Shown: positions 29,802-37,330 of the stretch, piece after piece
Layout: every line of letters starts with the position of its first letter
How positions within the stretch are numbered: position 1 is the first letter of the stretch
Source: Zetaproteobacteria bacterium CG_4_9_14_3_um_filter_49_83
Lineage (GTDB): Bacteria > Pseudomonadota > Zetaproteobacteria > Mariprofundales > Mariprofundaceae
Reading direction: 5' to 3'
DNA length: 64,000 nt
Assembly: GCA_002791545.1 (NCBI GenBank)
Contig: PFXG01000008.1
Coordinates: 62,001-126,000 of the forward strand
The notes under the pieces: model-generated
The model's database searches: none
The model's input: only the letters and a program-made list of their open reading frames with translations
What the model was told of the DNA's origin: nothing
Translations under genes and position numbers: made by a program

Positions 29802-30267
29802 ATTGATGCGCCTGTGAATTAAAATTGTTCATATGCCGGATTGCTCCGGATAACTGGCGAATCGTTTTCATCATGATGTCGCGTGCCAAATCCCGCTTAA
29901 ACGTCAAAAGATGTATTACGGTATGCCGAGGCATGAAATAAAGCTCACAGTCCTGCTTTGCAACCACGGTCGCACTGGCCCTGGCTCCATCAAATATGGC
30001 CATATCGCCGATTTGTGCTCCCTCTTCAAGTTGCCCGACACACACGGAGTCGCTTTGACTCTGCACATACATGTTCACAATTCCTTTTTTCAGAAAAAAC
30101 AACCCTTGCGGAACATCACCCTGCCCGATGATCATTTCACCAACCGCATATCGACGAACGTCCAGAGATCGTTCCAGCACGCTTTTTTCTCCATAATCCA
30201 ACCGGCGCTGGAAGATCATTTCTTCAACCCATTCGGTATCAATTGCCTGTTCAACTATTTCCAACAT
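29779..30267 (-). CDS. Stand-alone cyclic-nucleotide-binding domain protein
   Basis: 162 residues, almost entirely one cNMP-binding fold. Motifs: IIGQGDVPQGLFFLKKGIVNMYV in the first strands, the phosphate-binding cassette region QIGDMAIFDGARASATVVAK, where the Arg that would hold the cyclic phosphate is in ARASA. There is no helix-turn-helix, so it is not a transcription factor; it may act by protein contact. A CRP-like site lies about 60 bp upstream, suggesting cAMP control of its own expression. Confidence 0.8.
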   Translation of the reverse strand: MLEIVEQAIDTEWVEEMIFQRRLDYGEKSVLERSLDVRRYAVGEMIIGQGDVPQGLFFLKKGIVNMYVQSQSDSVCVGQLEEGAQIGDMAIFDGARASATVVAKQDCELYFMPRHTVIHLLTFKRDLARDIMMKTIRQLSGAIRHMNNFNSQAHQFIQEHVA

Positions 30268-30325
30268 AAGACTTCTCCTGACGCAATCTGGAGGGTCGAT
30301 CTTAGGCAGGGCAACAATCTGCGTA

Positions 30326-30341
30326 TGTGATTGTAGTCACG
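30326..30341. promoter_or_regulatory. CRP-like operator upstream of the cNMP-binding gene
   Basis: TGTGA, six bases (TTGTAG), TCACG: 9 of 10 to the TGTGA-N6-TCACA consensus. It sits just after the ampD stop and about 60 bp upstream of the start at 30267, a position fitting a CRP-activated promoter. Confidence 0.5.
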
Positions 30342-30343
30342 AC

Positions 30344-30880
30344 TTAGCGAAGGCCTTCCAACGGATGACGGATGTGTGCCAGCGCTCGACGAAAACGAGA
30401 CCAGCTCCACTGGCAGCCGGGATCCCATTTGCGCCCCGGCGCTACATCCTGATGACCCACAATGCGCTCTTTTCTAATCAACCCATAACGCTGCATCAGA
30501 GTAAAACAAAGCCTTGCACACTCGCGGTATTGCGCTGAAGTAAACGGCACTTTCTGATCACCTATAAGCTCAATACCTATAGAATAATCATTACATTGCT
30601 CCACCCCCTGCCAAGCCGACACGCCCGCATGCCAGGCTCGATCATCACAAGCCACGTACTGGATAATTTTCCCCTCGCGATCCACCACAAAATGAGCCGA
30701 TAACCTGACCCCATGCAAACTGGAAAAAGCAGGTTCCATGCGTACATCCAGCGTGCCCATAAATAGCTGCTCAACGTTCTTTCCGGAAAAGTCACCTTCC
30801 GGCAAACTGATCGCATGCAGCACAATCAGGTCAACCGGCTTGGGCCGACTATTGAAATGTGGAGAAAATCTGTGTTGCAT
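30344..30880 (-). CDS. ampD: 1,6-anhydro-N-acetylmuramyl-L-alanine amidase AmpD
   Basis: 178 residues. Zinc ligands correspond to His22 (VLHAIS), His143 (VGHQDVAPGRK) and Asp153 (WDPG), with the catalytic Glu104 in IGIELIG. Cytoplasmic enzyme that removes the peptide from anhydro-muropeptides during wall recycling. Divergent from the membrane protein at 30926; only 45 bp separate the starts. Confidence 0.95.
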   Translation of the reverse strand: MQHRFSPHFNSRPKPVDLIVLHAISLPEGDFSGKNVEQLFMGTLDVRMEPAFSSLHGVRLSAHFVVDREGKIIQYVACDDRAWHAGVSAWQGVEQCNDYSIGIELIGDQKVPFTSAQYRECARLCFTLMQRYGLIRKERIVGHQDVAPGRKWDPGCQWSWSRFRRALAHIRHPLEGLR

Positions 30881-30925
30881 AGCTAATCATGTATTGTTTA
30901 CTTTGCTTTTGGCAAGAGGTTGATG

Positions 30926-31516
30926 ATGACTGCCTCGCATAGCTGGATCCTGATCTGGCTCTATGGCCTCGTATTTGGCTTCATCCACAGCGCTTTAGCA
31001 ACAAGTCGCTGCAAGCGTTGGGCCCATCGATATCTGAGCCCTCAACACTACCGCCTTTGCTACAGCGTGCTTGGCGTTGTCATGACATCAGCCTGGATGG
31101 TGTGCATGCATACGCTTCCTGACCAACAGCTCTATCATGCTCACGGTCTATTATTCTGGCTTGCCATATCCATACAGCTCATCGCCCTAGTCTTACTTGC
31201 GCTGAGCTTCAGGAGTTTTGATGGCATGCTGTTCCTTGGCCTGAAAAAACCACCCGCATCTCTCGACAGCTTCCATATTTCCGGATTATATCACCATGTA
31301 CGTCATCCCATGTACAGCGCAGTCATACTGCTGTTGCTGGCAAGTCCTGTCCAAAGCTCAAACAGCCTCAATTTAGCTCTGGTGATCACTCTTTATTTCA
31401 TTGTCGGCTCACGCCTTGAGGAACGGCGAATGCTCCGGCAGTTTCCACAATACGGTGCTTACTGTTTGCAAACACCTGCTTTTATTCCGGCATGGCGAAA
31501 CAGATCCGACTTATGA
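30926..31516 (+). CDS. Isoprenylcysteine carboxyl methyltransferase-like / NnrU-like membrane protein
   Basis: 196 residues from the ATG at 30926, six bases after AGAGG (another ATG at 30923 and a TTG at 30920 are in frame). Five hydrophobic helices and, near the C-terminus, the motif set HHVRHPMYSA ... RLEERRMLRQFPQYGAY (read as HPxY, EER and Y..Y), which is the cofactor-binding pattern of the ICMT/PEMT-like membrane methyltransferases. The substrate is unknown. Its stop overlaps the start of the patatin gene (ATGA). Confidence 0.75.
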   Translation: MTASHSWILIWLYGLVFGFIHSALATSRCKRWAHRYLSPQHYRLCYSVLGVVMTSAWMVCMHTLPDQQLYHAHGLLFWLAISIQLIALVLLALSFRSFDGMLFLGLKKPPASLDSFHISGLYHHVRHPMYSAVILLLLASPVQSSNSLNLALVITLYFIVGSRLEERRMLRQFPQYGAYCLQTPAFIPAWRNRSDL

Positions 31517-32442
31517 ATTCATTACGTGAAACCGGCGTGGTTCTCGCTTTAGGCAGTGGTGGCGCGCGCGGCATGGCTCATGTTGGAGTGCTTGAAGTAT
31601 TAGCTGAAGTCGGCATTCCGATTCGGGCGATTGTCGGCAGCAGTATCGGGGCAGAAATTGGCGCACTTTATGCAGCAGGCATGAATTTACCGGAGATGCG
31701 TCATCTGGTTCAGGATGTCGACTGGAAAGCCACTTTACGCTTCTTTTTGCCTGAACTTGGCAAAGGTGGCGTAGTCACCGACAAACGGATTCGTGCTTTT
31801 CTTGAGCCTTATCTTGCCAACAAAAACATCCAGGACCTTCCCATTTCATTTGCTGCCATCGCCACAGATTTATATCTGGGCGAACAGGTTGTTTTTGACC
31901 ATGGTAATATGCTTGATGCTGTTCGTGCGAGCATCAGCATTCCCGGCCTGTTACCACCAAGCAAGCTGCAAGGAAAAATTCTTGCCGATGGTGCTTTGGT
32001 TAACCCTGTACCATTTGACGTCGCCAGAAATTTGTTTGGTGGCCCTGTCATTGCTGTTGCTGTTCACACCGGTGCGACACCAGCATTCTACCCGATTGTA
32101 CCGACTGACGATTGGAAAGGACGACTTGAAGCGGAATTAAAACAGTCTTTACTTCAACATGTGCCGCAATTGGACCCATGGATCAAGCTTTGGGATCAGA
32201 AAAATCATGCTGAACCATCTTCCGAATGGGGCATCGGCGAAATTTATTCTCGCGCCATGGATGTAAGTCGCGCCGAACTGATGCGTTTGCGGGAACAAAT
32301 TTCACCACCTGACTTTTATATCAAACCTAAAGTCGAACATATCAGTATGCTTGAATTTTATCGCGGCGAAGAGGCCCTGAAAGCTGGCCGGGTTGCAACT
32401 GAAGCGCTTGTAGAAAAGATGCATTCACTCCATCAAATATAG
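31513..32442 (+). CDS. Patatin-like phospholipase (RssA/YchK type)
   Basis: 309 residues from the ATG that overlaps the previous stop by 4 bp; an in-frame ATG at 31492 is possible but lies inside the upstream gene. The glycine-rich oxyanion loop GSGGARG, nucleophile Ser44 in GSSIG and catalytic Asp159 in ADGALVNP form the Ser-Asp dyad. No signal peptide, so a cytoplasmic lipid hydrolase is likely. The natural substrate in bacteria is unknown. Confidence 0.9.
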   Translation: MNSLRETGVVLALGSGGARGMAHVGVLEVLAEVGIPIRAIVGSSIGAEIGALYAAGMNLPEMRHLVQDVDWKATLRFFLPELGKGGVVTDKRIRAFLEPYLANKNIQDLPISFAAIATDLYLGEQVVFDHGNMLDAVRASISIPGLLPPSKLQGKILADGALVNPVPFDVARNLFGGPVIAVAVHTGATPAFYPIVPTDDWKGRLEAELKQSLLQHVPQLDPWIKLWDQKNHAEPSSEWGIGEIYSRAMDVSRAELMRLREQISPPDFYIKPKVEHISMLEFYRGEEALKAGRVATEALVEKMHSLHQI

Positions 32443-32487
32443 CTGATCACTTGCCGTATCGGCCCTGCATAGGTCACAATTGGCATT

Positions 32488-33438
32488 ATGAACGCTACCG
32501 CATCACATCATCAGACCCCCCCCGAAGAAGCCGCCCGCCTGATGCGGCTGGCTACCTACGTCTCGGTTTCAGTTGCTGCAACGCTGATTGTTGCCAAGCT
32601 TATTGCCTGGTTTATGACTGACTCCATTAGTCTTTTAGCCACGCTGGTTGACTCCGTACTTGATGCATTAGCCGCCAGCATCAATTTATTTGCCGTACGT
32701 CATGCCCTCTTACCTGCCGACAAACAACATCGTTTTGGTCACGGCAAGGCCGAAGCGCTGGCCGGACTCGGACAAGCCACGTTCATTGCCGGGTCATCAG
32801 GCTTTTTAATTCTTGAATCGTTTAATCGTTTTATTAACCCCCAGCCGCTCGGTGCAGTTGGCGTTGGTGTTGGAGTGATGATTTTCTCCATCATCGCTAC
32901 GCTTGGCTTGCTGATGGTACAGCGACACGTTATTGAAAAAACGCAATCGACTGCCATCACAGCTGATTCGCTTCATTACAAAACCGACTTGTACGTCAAC
33001 AGCAGCGTCATACTGGCATTAGTCCTTGCCGCTTATGGCGGCTGGTCCGGATTTGATGCGCTGTTCGCTTTGGGCATTGGTACCTATATTCTCTTCAGTG
33101 CCTGGGAAATTATTCAGCATGCCATGCATGATCTGATGGATCATGAACTGTCTGATGACGAGCGACAAAGCATTAAAGCCATTGTGTTATCACACCCTCA
33201 ATCACGCGGAATTCACGACCTGCGTACCCGAAGATCCGGCATTACCGCATTTATTCAATTGCACCTTGAACTGGATGACGAGTTAACATTAACTCAAGCC
33301 CATGATATTTCTGATGAAATAGAAGCCATGCTGCTGAAAAATTTTGCCAGTGCCGAAATCATTATTCACGCCGACCCTGCCAGTCTCAATGAACCTTTGC
33401 CTGAATTTCTGAATCCAACTGAAAGCTCAGCAATTTAA
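32488..33438 (+). CDS. Cation diffusion facilitator metal exporter (FieF-like)
   Basis: 316 residues with six membrane helices and a C-terminal cytoplasmic domain. The metal-binding residues of helix II (SLLATLVDSVLDALA) and helix V (ADSLHYKTDLYVN), and the HRFGHGKAEALAGL motif between helices III and IV, are typical of Fe/Zn exporters of the CDF family. A tract of eight C bases lies at codons 10-13. Downstream, a GCTCAGC / GCTGAGC inverted repeat (33425-33446) spans the stop, without a T-run. Confidence 0.94.
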   Translation: MNATASHHQTPPEEAARLMRLATYVSVSVAATLIVAKLIAWFMTDSISLLATLVDSVLDALAASINLFAVRHALLPADKQHRFGHGKAEALAGLGQATFIAGSSGFLILESFNRFINPQPLGAVGVGVGVMIFSIIATLGLLMVQRHVIEKTQSTAITADSLHYKTDLYVNSSVILALVLAAYGGWSGFDALFALGIGTYILFSAWEIIQHAMHDLMDHELSDDERQSIKAIVLSHPQSRGIHDLRTRRSGITAFIQLHLELDDELTLTQAHDISDEIEAMLLKNFASAEIIIHADPASLNEPLPEFLNPTESSAI

Positions 33439-33456
33439 AGCTGAGCGGACGAACGC

Positions 33457-33795
33457 TTACCGTTTCAGGCGATAATATTGTGCTTTCTGGTTATTCCAGA
33501 ACGTGCGATACTCATCTGCAGTCACTTCACCGTTGCCGTTAGCATCCATCTTGGCAAAGCGCGCCGTCGCCCGCTCGATCACCATGGATTGGAACTCTTC
33601 GAAATCCACACCATCGCTGGCATCAGGATTAAGGTTTAACTTCATAAATTGATCTACAATTTTATCGGTTGCAGTCATCGGGCCATTGCGTTCATCCAGC
33701 GTACCCGCCACATCCAAATCTGTTTGCGGCTCTGCCCATGCCGGAGCAGCCACCATCAAGCCCAATATCAGCACTATGAGTTTACTTGCTTGCAT
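33457..33795 (-). CDS. Secreted EF-hand calcium-binding protein
   Basis: 112 residues from the ATG at 33795, four bases after GGAGG. Sec signal peptide ending in AAPAWA-EP. One good EF-hand loop, DANGNGEVTADE, and a weaker one around NPDASDGVDFEE. Periplasmic calcium-binding proteins of this type have no known reaction. Convergent with the CDF gene and divergent from thyA. Confidence 0.85.
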   Translation of the reverse strand: MQASKLIVLILGLMVAAPAWAEPQTDLDVAGTLDERNGPMTATDKIVDQFMKLNLNPDASDGVDFEEFQSMVIERATARFAKMDANGNGEVTADEYRTFWNNQKAQYYRLKR

Positions 33796-33872
33796 CATTC
33801 CTCCGCGACTTTCCAAGTGCAACATCAGACGGCAGCATAACCGACCGAATCTACCATGGCGAGGAGTGAATC

Positions 33873-34706
33873 ATGCGGACGTATCTGGATTTGATGCAAT
33901 ATGTATTGCATCGGGGAACGCAAAAAGGCGACAGGACCGGCACCGGCACACGTTCCATCTTCGGCTATCAGATGCGTTTTGACCTTGCTCAGGGGTTCCC
34001 TTTAGTCACCACAAAAAAAATTCATCTTAAATCGATTATCCATGAATTACTCTGGTTTCTTAAAGGTGATACCAACACACAATATTTATCGGATCATGGC
34101 GTCAGTATCTGGAATGAATGGGCTACTGAAACTGGCGAATTAGGGCCGGTTTATGGTTATCAATGGCGGAACTGGCCGAGCCCGTCCGGTGAAGCTATTG
34201 ATCAGATTAGCGCATTGATTGAGCAGATAAAAACCCGCCCGAACTCTCGCCGCCTGATTGTTTCGGCCTGGAATGTTGCTGATCTTCCAGACGAATCGGT
34301 CTCTCCACAGAACAATGTACTGCTTGGTAAAATGGCCTTAGCTCCTTGCCATGCCTTTTTCCAGTTTTACGTCGCTGATGGCAAACTTTCTTGCCAGTTG
34401 TATCAACGCAGCGCCGATATATTCCTCGGTGTTCCATTTAATATCGCCTCTTACGCCTTACTGACAATGATGATTGCCCAGGTCTGCAAGCTGGAGGTCG
34501 GCGAATTTATCCACACCTTTGGCGACGCTCATTTGTATTCTAATCATACGGAACAGGTAAACACCCAGCTGGGCCGTGAGCCGTTGCCACTGCCGACAAT
34601 GCATTTAAATCCTGCAATCAGCAGCATTTTTGATTTCACCTATGAAGATTTTACATTGGACAATTATCAGTGTCACCCGGGTATTCGTGCGCCGATTGCC
34701 ATTTAA
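33873..34706 (+). CDS. thyA: Thymidylate synthase
   Basis: 277 residues (E. coli 264). The folate/dUMP enzyme is clear: [16 protein letters not shown], catalytic Cys159 in [14 protein letters not shown], and the terminal [10 protein letters not shown]. It methylates dUMP to dTMP. An insertion of about 13 residues ([13 protein letters not shown]) separates NVADLPD from the catalytic loop, compared with E. coli. The ATG has GAGGAG upstream. Confidence 0.97.
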   Translation: MRTYLDLMQYVLHRGTQKGDRTGTGTRSIFGYQMRFDLAQGFPLVTTKKIHLKSIIHELLWFLKGDTNTQYLSDHGVSIWNEWATETGELGPVYGYQWRNWPSPSGEAIDQISALIEQIKTRPNSRRLIVSAWNVADLPDESVSPQNNVLLGKMALAPCHAFFQFYVADGKLSCQLYQRSADIFLGVPFNIASYALLTMMIAQVCKLEVGEFIHTFGDAHLYSNHTEQVNTQLGREPLPLPTMHLNPAISSIFDFTYEDFTLDNYQCHPGIRAPIAI

Positions 34707-34816
34707 TCTTCAAACAGGATTTCAATTTAAAACATAGAACAGCAAACAGCTTGTGTGTTCCAGATCACATTTTCTTTGTCGTTTATTCCTAAAATTCTGC
34801 GCTGCTGGGGTGGGTA

Positions 34817-35176
34817 ATGCTAACGGTTATTGGCCATAACAATTCAATGAATAAACTTTTGGTTCTGCTGGCTGAAAAGCTCGGCAGAAGAGCCGTTGGA
34901 TTCGAAAGCATGCAACACCTTGAAGTTGAAAATATCTGGACGTCTATAAAAACCATCATCTTCGACTGCCATGCAAATGATCCGCTGGACTTTGAAAAAC
35001 TTCTCTCTCTGGTTGAACTGCACCCGAACATCCACGTTATTGCATATACGGACAAGAAATCATCTTTCCGTAATGTTTATACTGACAAAAATGCTCGCAT
35101 TGCTTATATCCAGAGGTTCTCAGATCTGATGACTTTCATGCAGCCTTTTCACCTGAGAGCTCAACAAAACTTCTGA
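34817..35176 (+). CDS. Small orphan protein resembling a degenerate receiver domain
   Basis: 119 residues, not a family I can name. The pattern of hydrophobic strands (MLTVIGHN, KTIIFDCHA, NIHVIAYTD, ARIAYIQ) alternating with helices resembles a receiver fold such as the N-terminus of CsgD-type LuxR regulators, but there is no helix-turn-helix. The Asp in IIFDCHANDP lies where a phosphoacceptor would be. GGGG precedes the ATG. It stands alone between thyA and the convergent tatC. Confidence 0.55.
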   Translation: MLTVIGHNNSMNKLLVLLAEKLGRRAVGFESMQHLEVENIWTSIKTIIFDCHANDPLDFEKLLSLVELHPNIHVIAYTDKKSSFRNVYTDKNARIAYIQRFSDLMTFMQPFHLRAQQNF

Positions 35177-35200
35177 ACAGCACTTTCAAAATTGAAACAA

Positions 35201-35920
35201 TCAACGGCGTGATTTAGCCAGCAACAAGCCTACTTCGTAAAGTAAAAGCATGGGAATTGCTAACAGAATTTGTGAAATAATATCCGGCGGTGTCAAAATT
35301 GCAGCCAGGATAAATGCCCATACAATCACATAGCGTCGCTTTTCCGACAGGCTTTGCGTGGTGACCAAATCCATACGCACCAGCAGCATAATGATAATGG
35401 GTATCTGGAAACACACACCAAAAGCAAATAGCAACTTCAACACCAGCGTCAGGTATTCCTTCACGGCCGGCATTGCCTGAATGTGTTCGCTGGAAAATCC
35501 CAGAAAGAATTCAAATATTAAGGGGAAAACAACAAAGTACGCAAAACAGGCTCCCATCAAAAGCAACAGTAAGCTGCTGAAGAAGTACCCCAGAAACGCT
35601 TTCTTCTCATTCTGATATAAACCGGGCGCGACAAATGCCCATGCCTGATAAAATGTAATCGGCGCTGTGGCAAACAGGCTGAGTACCAGTGCAATTTTCA
35701 GATAGGTAAAAAACACATCAGGAGCGTTCAGGAATATCAGAGGTGTATCCGGCGGAAGCGCCATCCGCAACGGCAACGATATAAACTCAAACACCACATC
35801 CGACACCCCCATCAACGCCATCACGCCAACGACATACACCACGACGATAATGGTTAATCGGCGCTTTAACTCCTGCAAATGACTGAGAACAGATGGGCTT
35901 TCAGGTGAAGTTTCGTTCAC
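35201..35920 (-). CDS. tatC: Sec-independent protein translocase TatC
   Basis: 239 residues, six membrane helices. Conserved features: N-terminal LSHLQELKRRL, FLNAPDVFFTYLK, and APGLYQNEKK (the E of this loop contacts signal peptides). It is the twin-arginine receptor. GTG start overlaps tatB stop (GTGA). Confidence 0.97.
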   Translation of the reverse strand: MNETSPESPSVLSHLQELKRRLTIIVVVYVVGVMALMGVSDVVFEFISLPLRMALPPDTPLIFLNAPDVFFTYLKIALVLSLFATAPITFYQAWAFVAPGLYQNEKKAFLGYFFSSLLLLLMGACFAYFVVFPLIFEFFLGFSSEHIQAMPAVKEYLTLVLKLLFAFGVCFQIPIIIMLLVRMDLVTTQSLSEKRRYVIVWAFILAAILTPPDIISQILLAIPMLLLYEVGLLLAKSRR

Positions 35921-36249
35921 GATGATGCTTGGTCGGAAGCCTTCACGCTCGTTTGATCTGACCTTTGATCGACAGCTTTCACTTCAGTTGCCACCGTTTT
36001 TATATCCTTTGCTAATTCTGTCGAAAACGAACTGATGCCTTCACTCAATGCATCTTTACTCTGTTGTAACGGTTGTTGTAAATCACGTGCTTCCAGATCG
36101 ACTTGCCTTTTTACATTGGCAACCCACTCGCGAACACTACGCAGCATGGTTGAAACTTGCCGCATAAATTCCGGCAAGCGTTCAGGCCCAAGCACCAGAA
36201 ACGCAACAATACCAATCAGGATAAGTTCGATGAGTCCGATGTCGGGCAT
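35917..36249 (-). CDS. tatB: Sec-independent protein translocase TatB
   Basis: 110 residues: one N-terminal helix (IGLIELILIGIVAFLVLGPERLPE) with the GPERLP hinge that marks TatB, then an amphipathic and charged tail. It binds TatC to receive folded substrates. Lies 22 bp after tatA. Confidence 0.95.
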   Translation of the reverse strand: MPDIGLIELILIGIVAFLVLGPERLPEFMRQVSTMLRSVREWVANVKRQVDLEARDLQQPLQQSKDALSEGISSFSTELAKDIKTVATEVKAVDQRSDQTSVKASDQASS

Positions 36250-36271
36250 GGTGGCTTAGGTTTGGCGCTGC

Positions 36272-36472
36272 TTAATGTACTTTCGGATTGGAATCATCAC
36301 TACTGGCTTTGGTTGACCCGTCAGTTGGGCTTACTTCATCTTTGATATTGCTGCGGAAACCTTTAATGCCTTTGGCCAGGCCCTCGCCGAGCATAGGCAA
36401 CTTTTTCGCACCAAACAATACGATCACAATAACCAGAATCAGCAGCAGTTCCGTTGTTCCCAAACCAAACAT
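36272..36472 (-). CDS. tatA: Sec-independent protein translocase TatA
   Basis: 66 residues: short helix (TTELLLILVIVIVLFGAKKLP) with the FGxKKLP hinge typical of TatA, then an amphipathic helix and polar tail. Forms the translocation pore. GGAGG lies seven bases before the ATG. First gene of tatABC. Confidence 0.96.
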   Translation of the reverse strand: MFGLGTTELLLILVIVIVLFGAKKLPMLGEGLAKGIKGFRSNIKDEVSPTDGSTKASSDDSNPKVH

Positions 36473-36562
36473 ATTTCAACCTCCAGGCAGCAATTTGACC
36501 ATCCAGCTTCAGGCAGAACAACATGCCTGCATTTGAACGTCAAGCACCGCCCCGTTTTATAT

Positions 36563-37321
36563 TCATTCGCTTACAGCCGACTTTCGCAAGCCCAGCAAAA
36601 ACTCAACATTCCCTTTCGGTCCATGAATCGGCGATTCGGTGACACCGACGATCTCAGCGCCATCGAGTTGCTCAGCCGCCATACAGCAAATTTTATCCAC
36701 CGCCCATTGCCTTACCTCAGGCTCACGAACCACACCTTTACTCAGCAATTTAGGCCCCACTTCAAACTGTGGCTTAATCAACGCAACTGTCCAGCCACCG
36801 GGTTTCAGAAAAGGCCAGGCAGCAGGCAACACCCGTTCCAGCGATATAAATGACGTATCAATGACAAGCGCATCCACTTTTTCCGGCACCTGCTCATCTG
36901 TTAAACGGCAAACATGATGCTTTTCAAGGTTGATTACCCGCTCATCCTGCTGCATGCGATAGTGCAGCTGCCCGTGCCCGACATCCACCGCATACACTTT
37001 GCTTGCCCCATGTTGCAGCAGGCAATCGGTAAATCCACCAGTCGAAGCCCCGACATCCAGAGCCACGATACCCTCTGCTGAAAACGGAAATGCCTGCATG
37101 GCACCTTCCAGCTTCAAGCCGCCCCGTGAGACATAACGCAGTGTTTCCCGAACATCCAGCTCGCCATCTGTACGCACCTGCATGCCCGGCTTGTCAGCTT
37201 TTTGTCCGTTGACATAGACCAGCCCCGCCATAATCAGCGCTTGTGCCTGAGAAGTTGACTCGGCGTGACCTTGTTCAGCCACCCATTTGTCTAATCTGAT
37301 TTTTTTTGCCACTGATCGCAT
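36563..37321 (-). CDS. tlyA: TlyA-type rRNA 2'-O-methyltransferase
   Basis: 252 residues. N-terminal S4 RNA-binding domain (IRLDKWVAEQGHAESTSQAQALI-like; short motif RLDKWVAEQG) followed by an FtsJ-like Rossmann methyltransferase with SAM motif ALDVGASTGGFTDCLLQ. Catalytic tetrad candidates lie in KVDALVIDTSF and ALIKPQFEVG. Family members methylate cytidines of 16S and/or 23S rRNA; some are annotated as haemolysins. It follows dxs after 9 bp, an order found in several proteobacteria. Confidence 0.93.
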   Translation of the reverse strand: MRSVAKKIRLDKWVAEQGHAESTSQAQALIMAGLVYVNGQKADKPGMQVRTDGELDVRETLRYVSRGGLKLEGAMQAFPFSAEGIVALDVGASTGGFTDCLLQHGASKVYAVDVGHGQLHYRMQQDERVINLEKHHVCRLTDEQVPEKVDALVIDTSFISLERVLPAAWPFLKPGGWTVALIKPQFEVGPKLLSKGVVREPEVRQWAVDKICCMAAEQLDGAEIVGVTESPIHGPKGNVEFLLGLRKSAVSE

Positions 37322-37330
37322 GTCGTAAAA

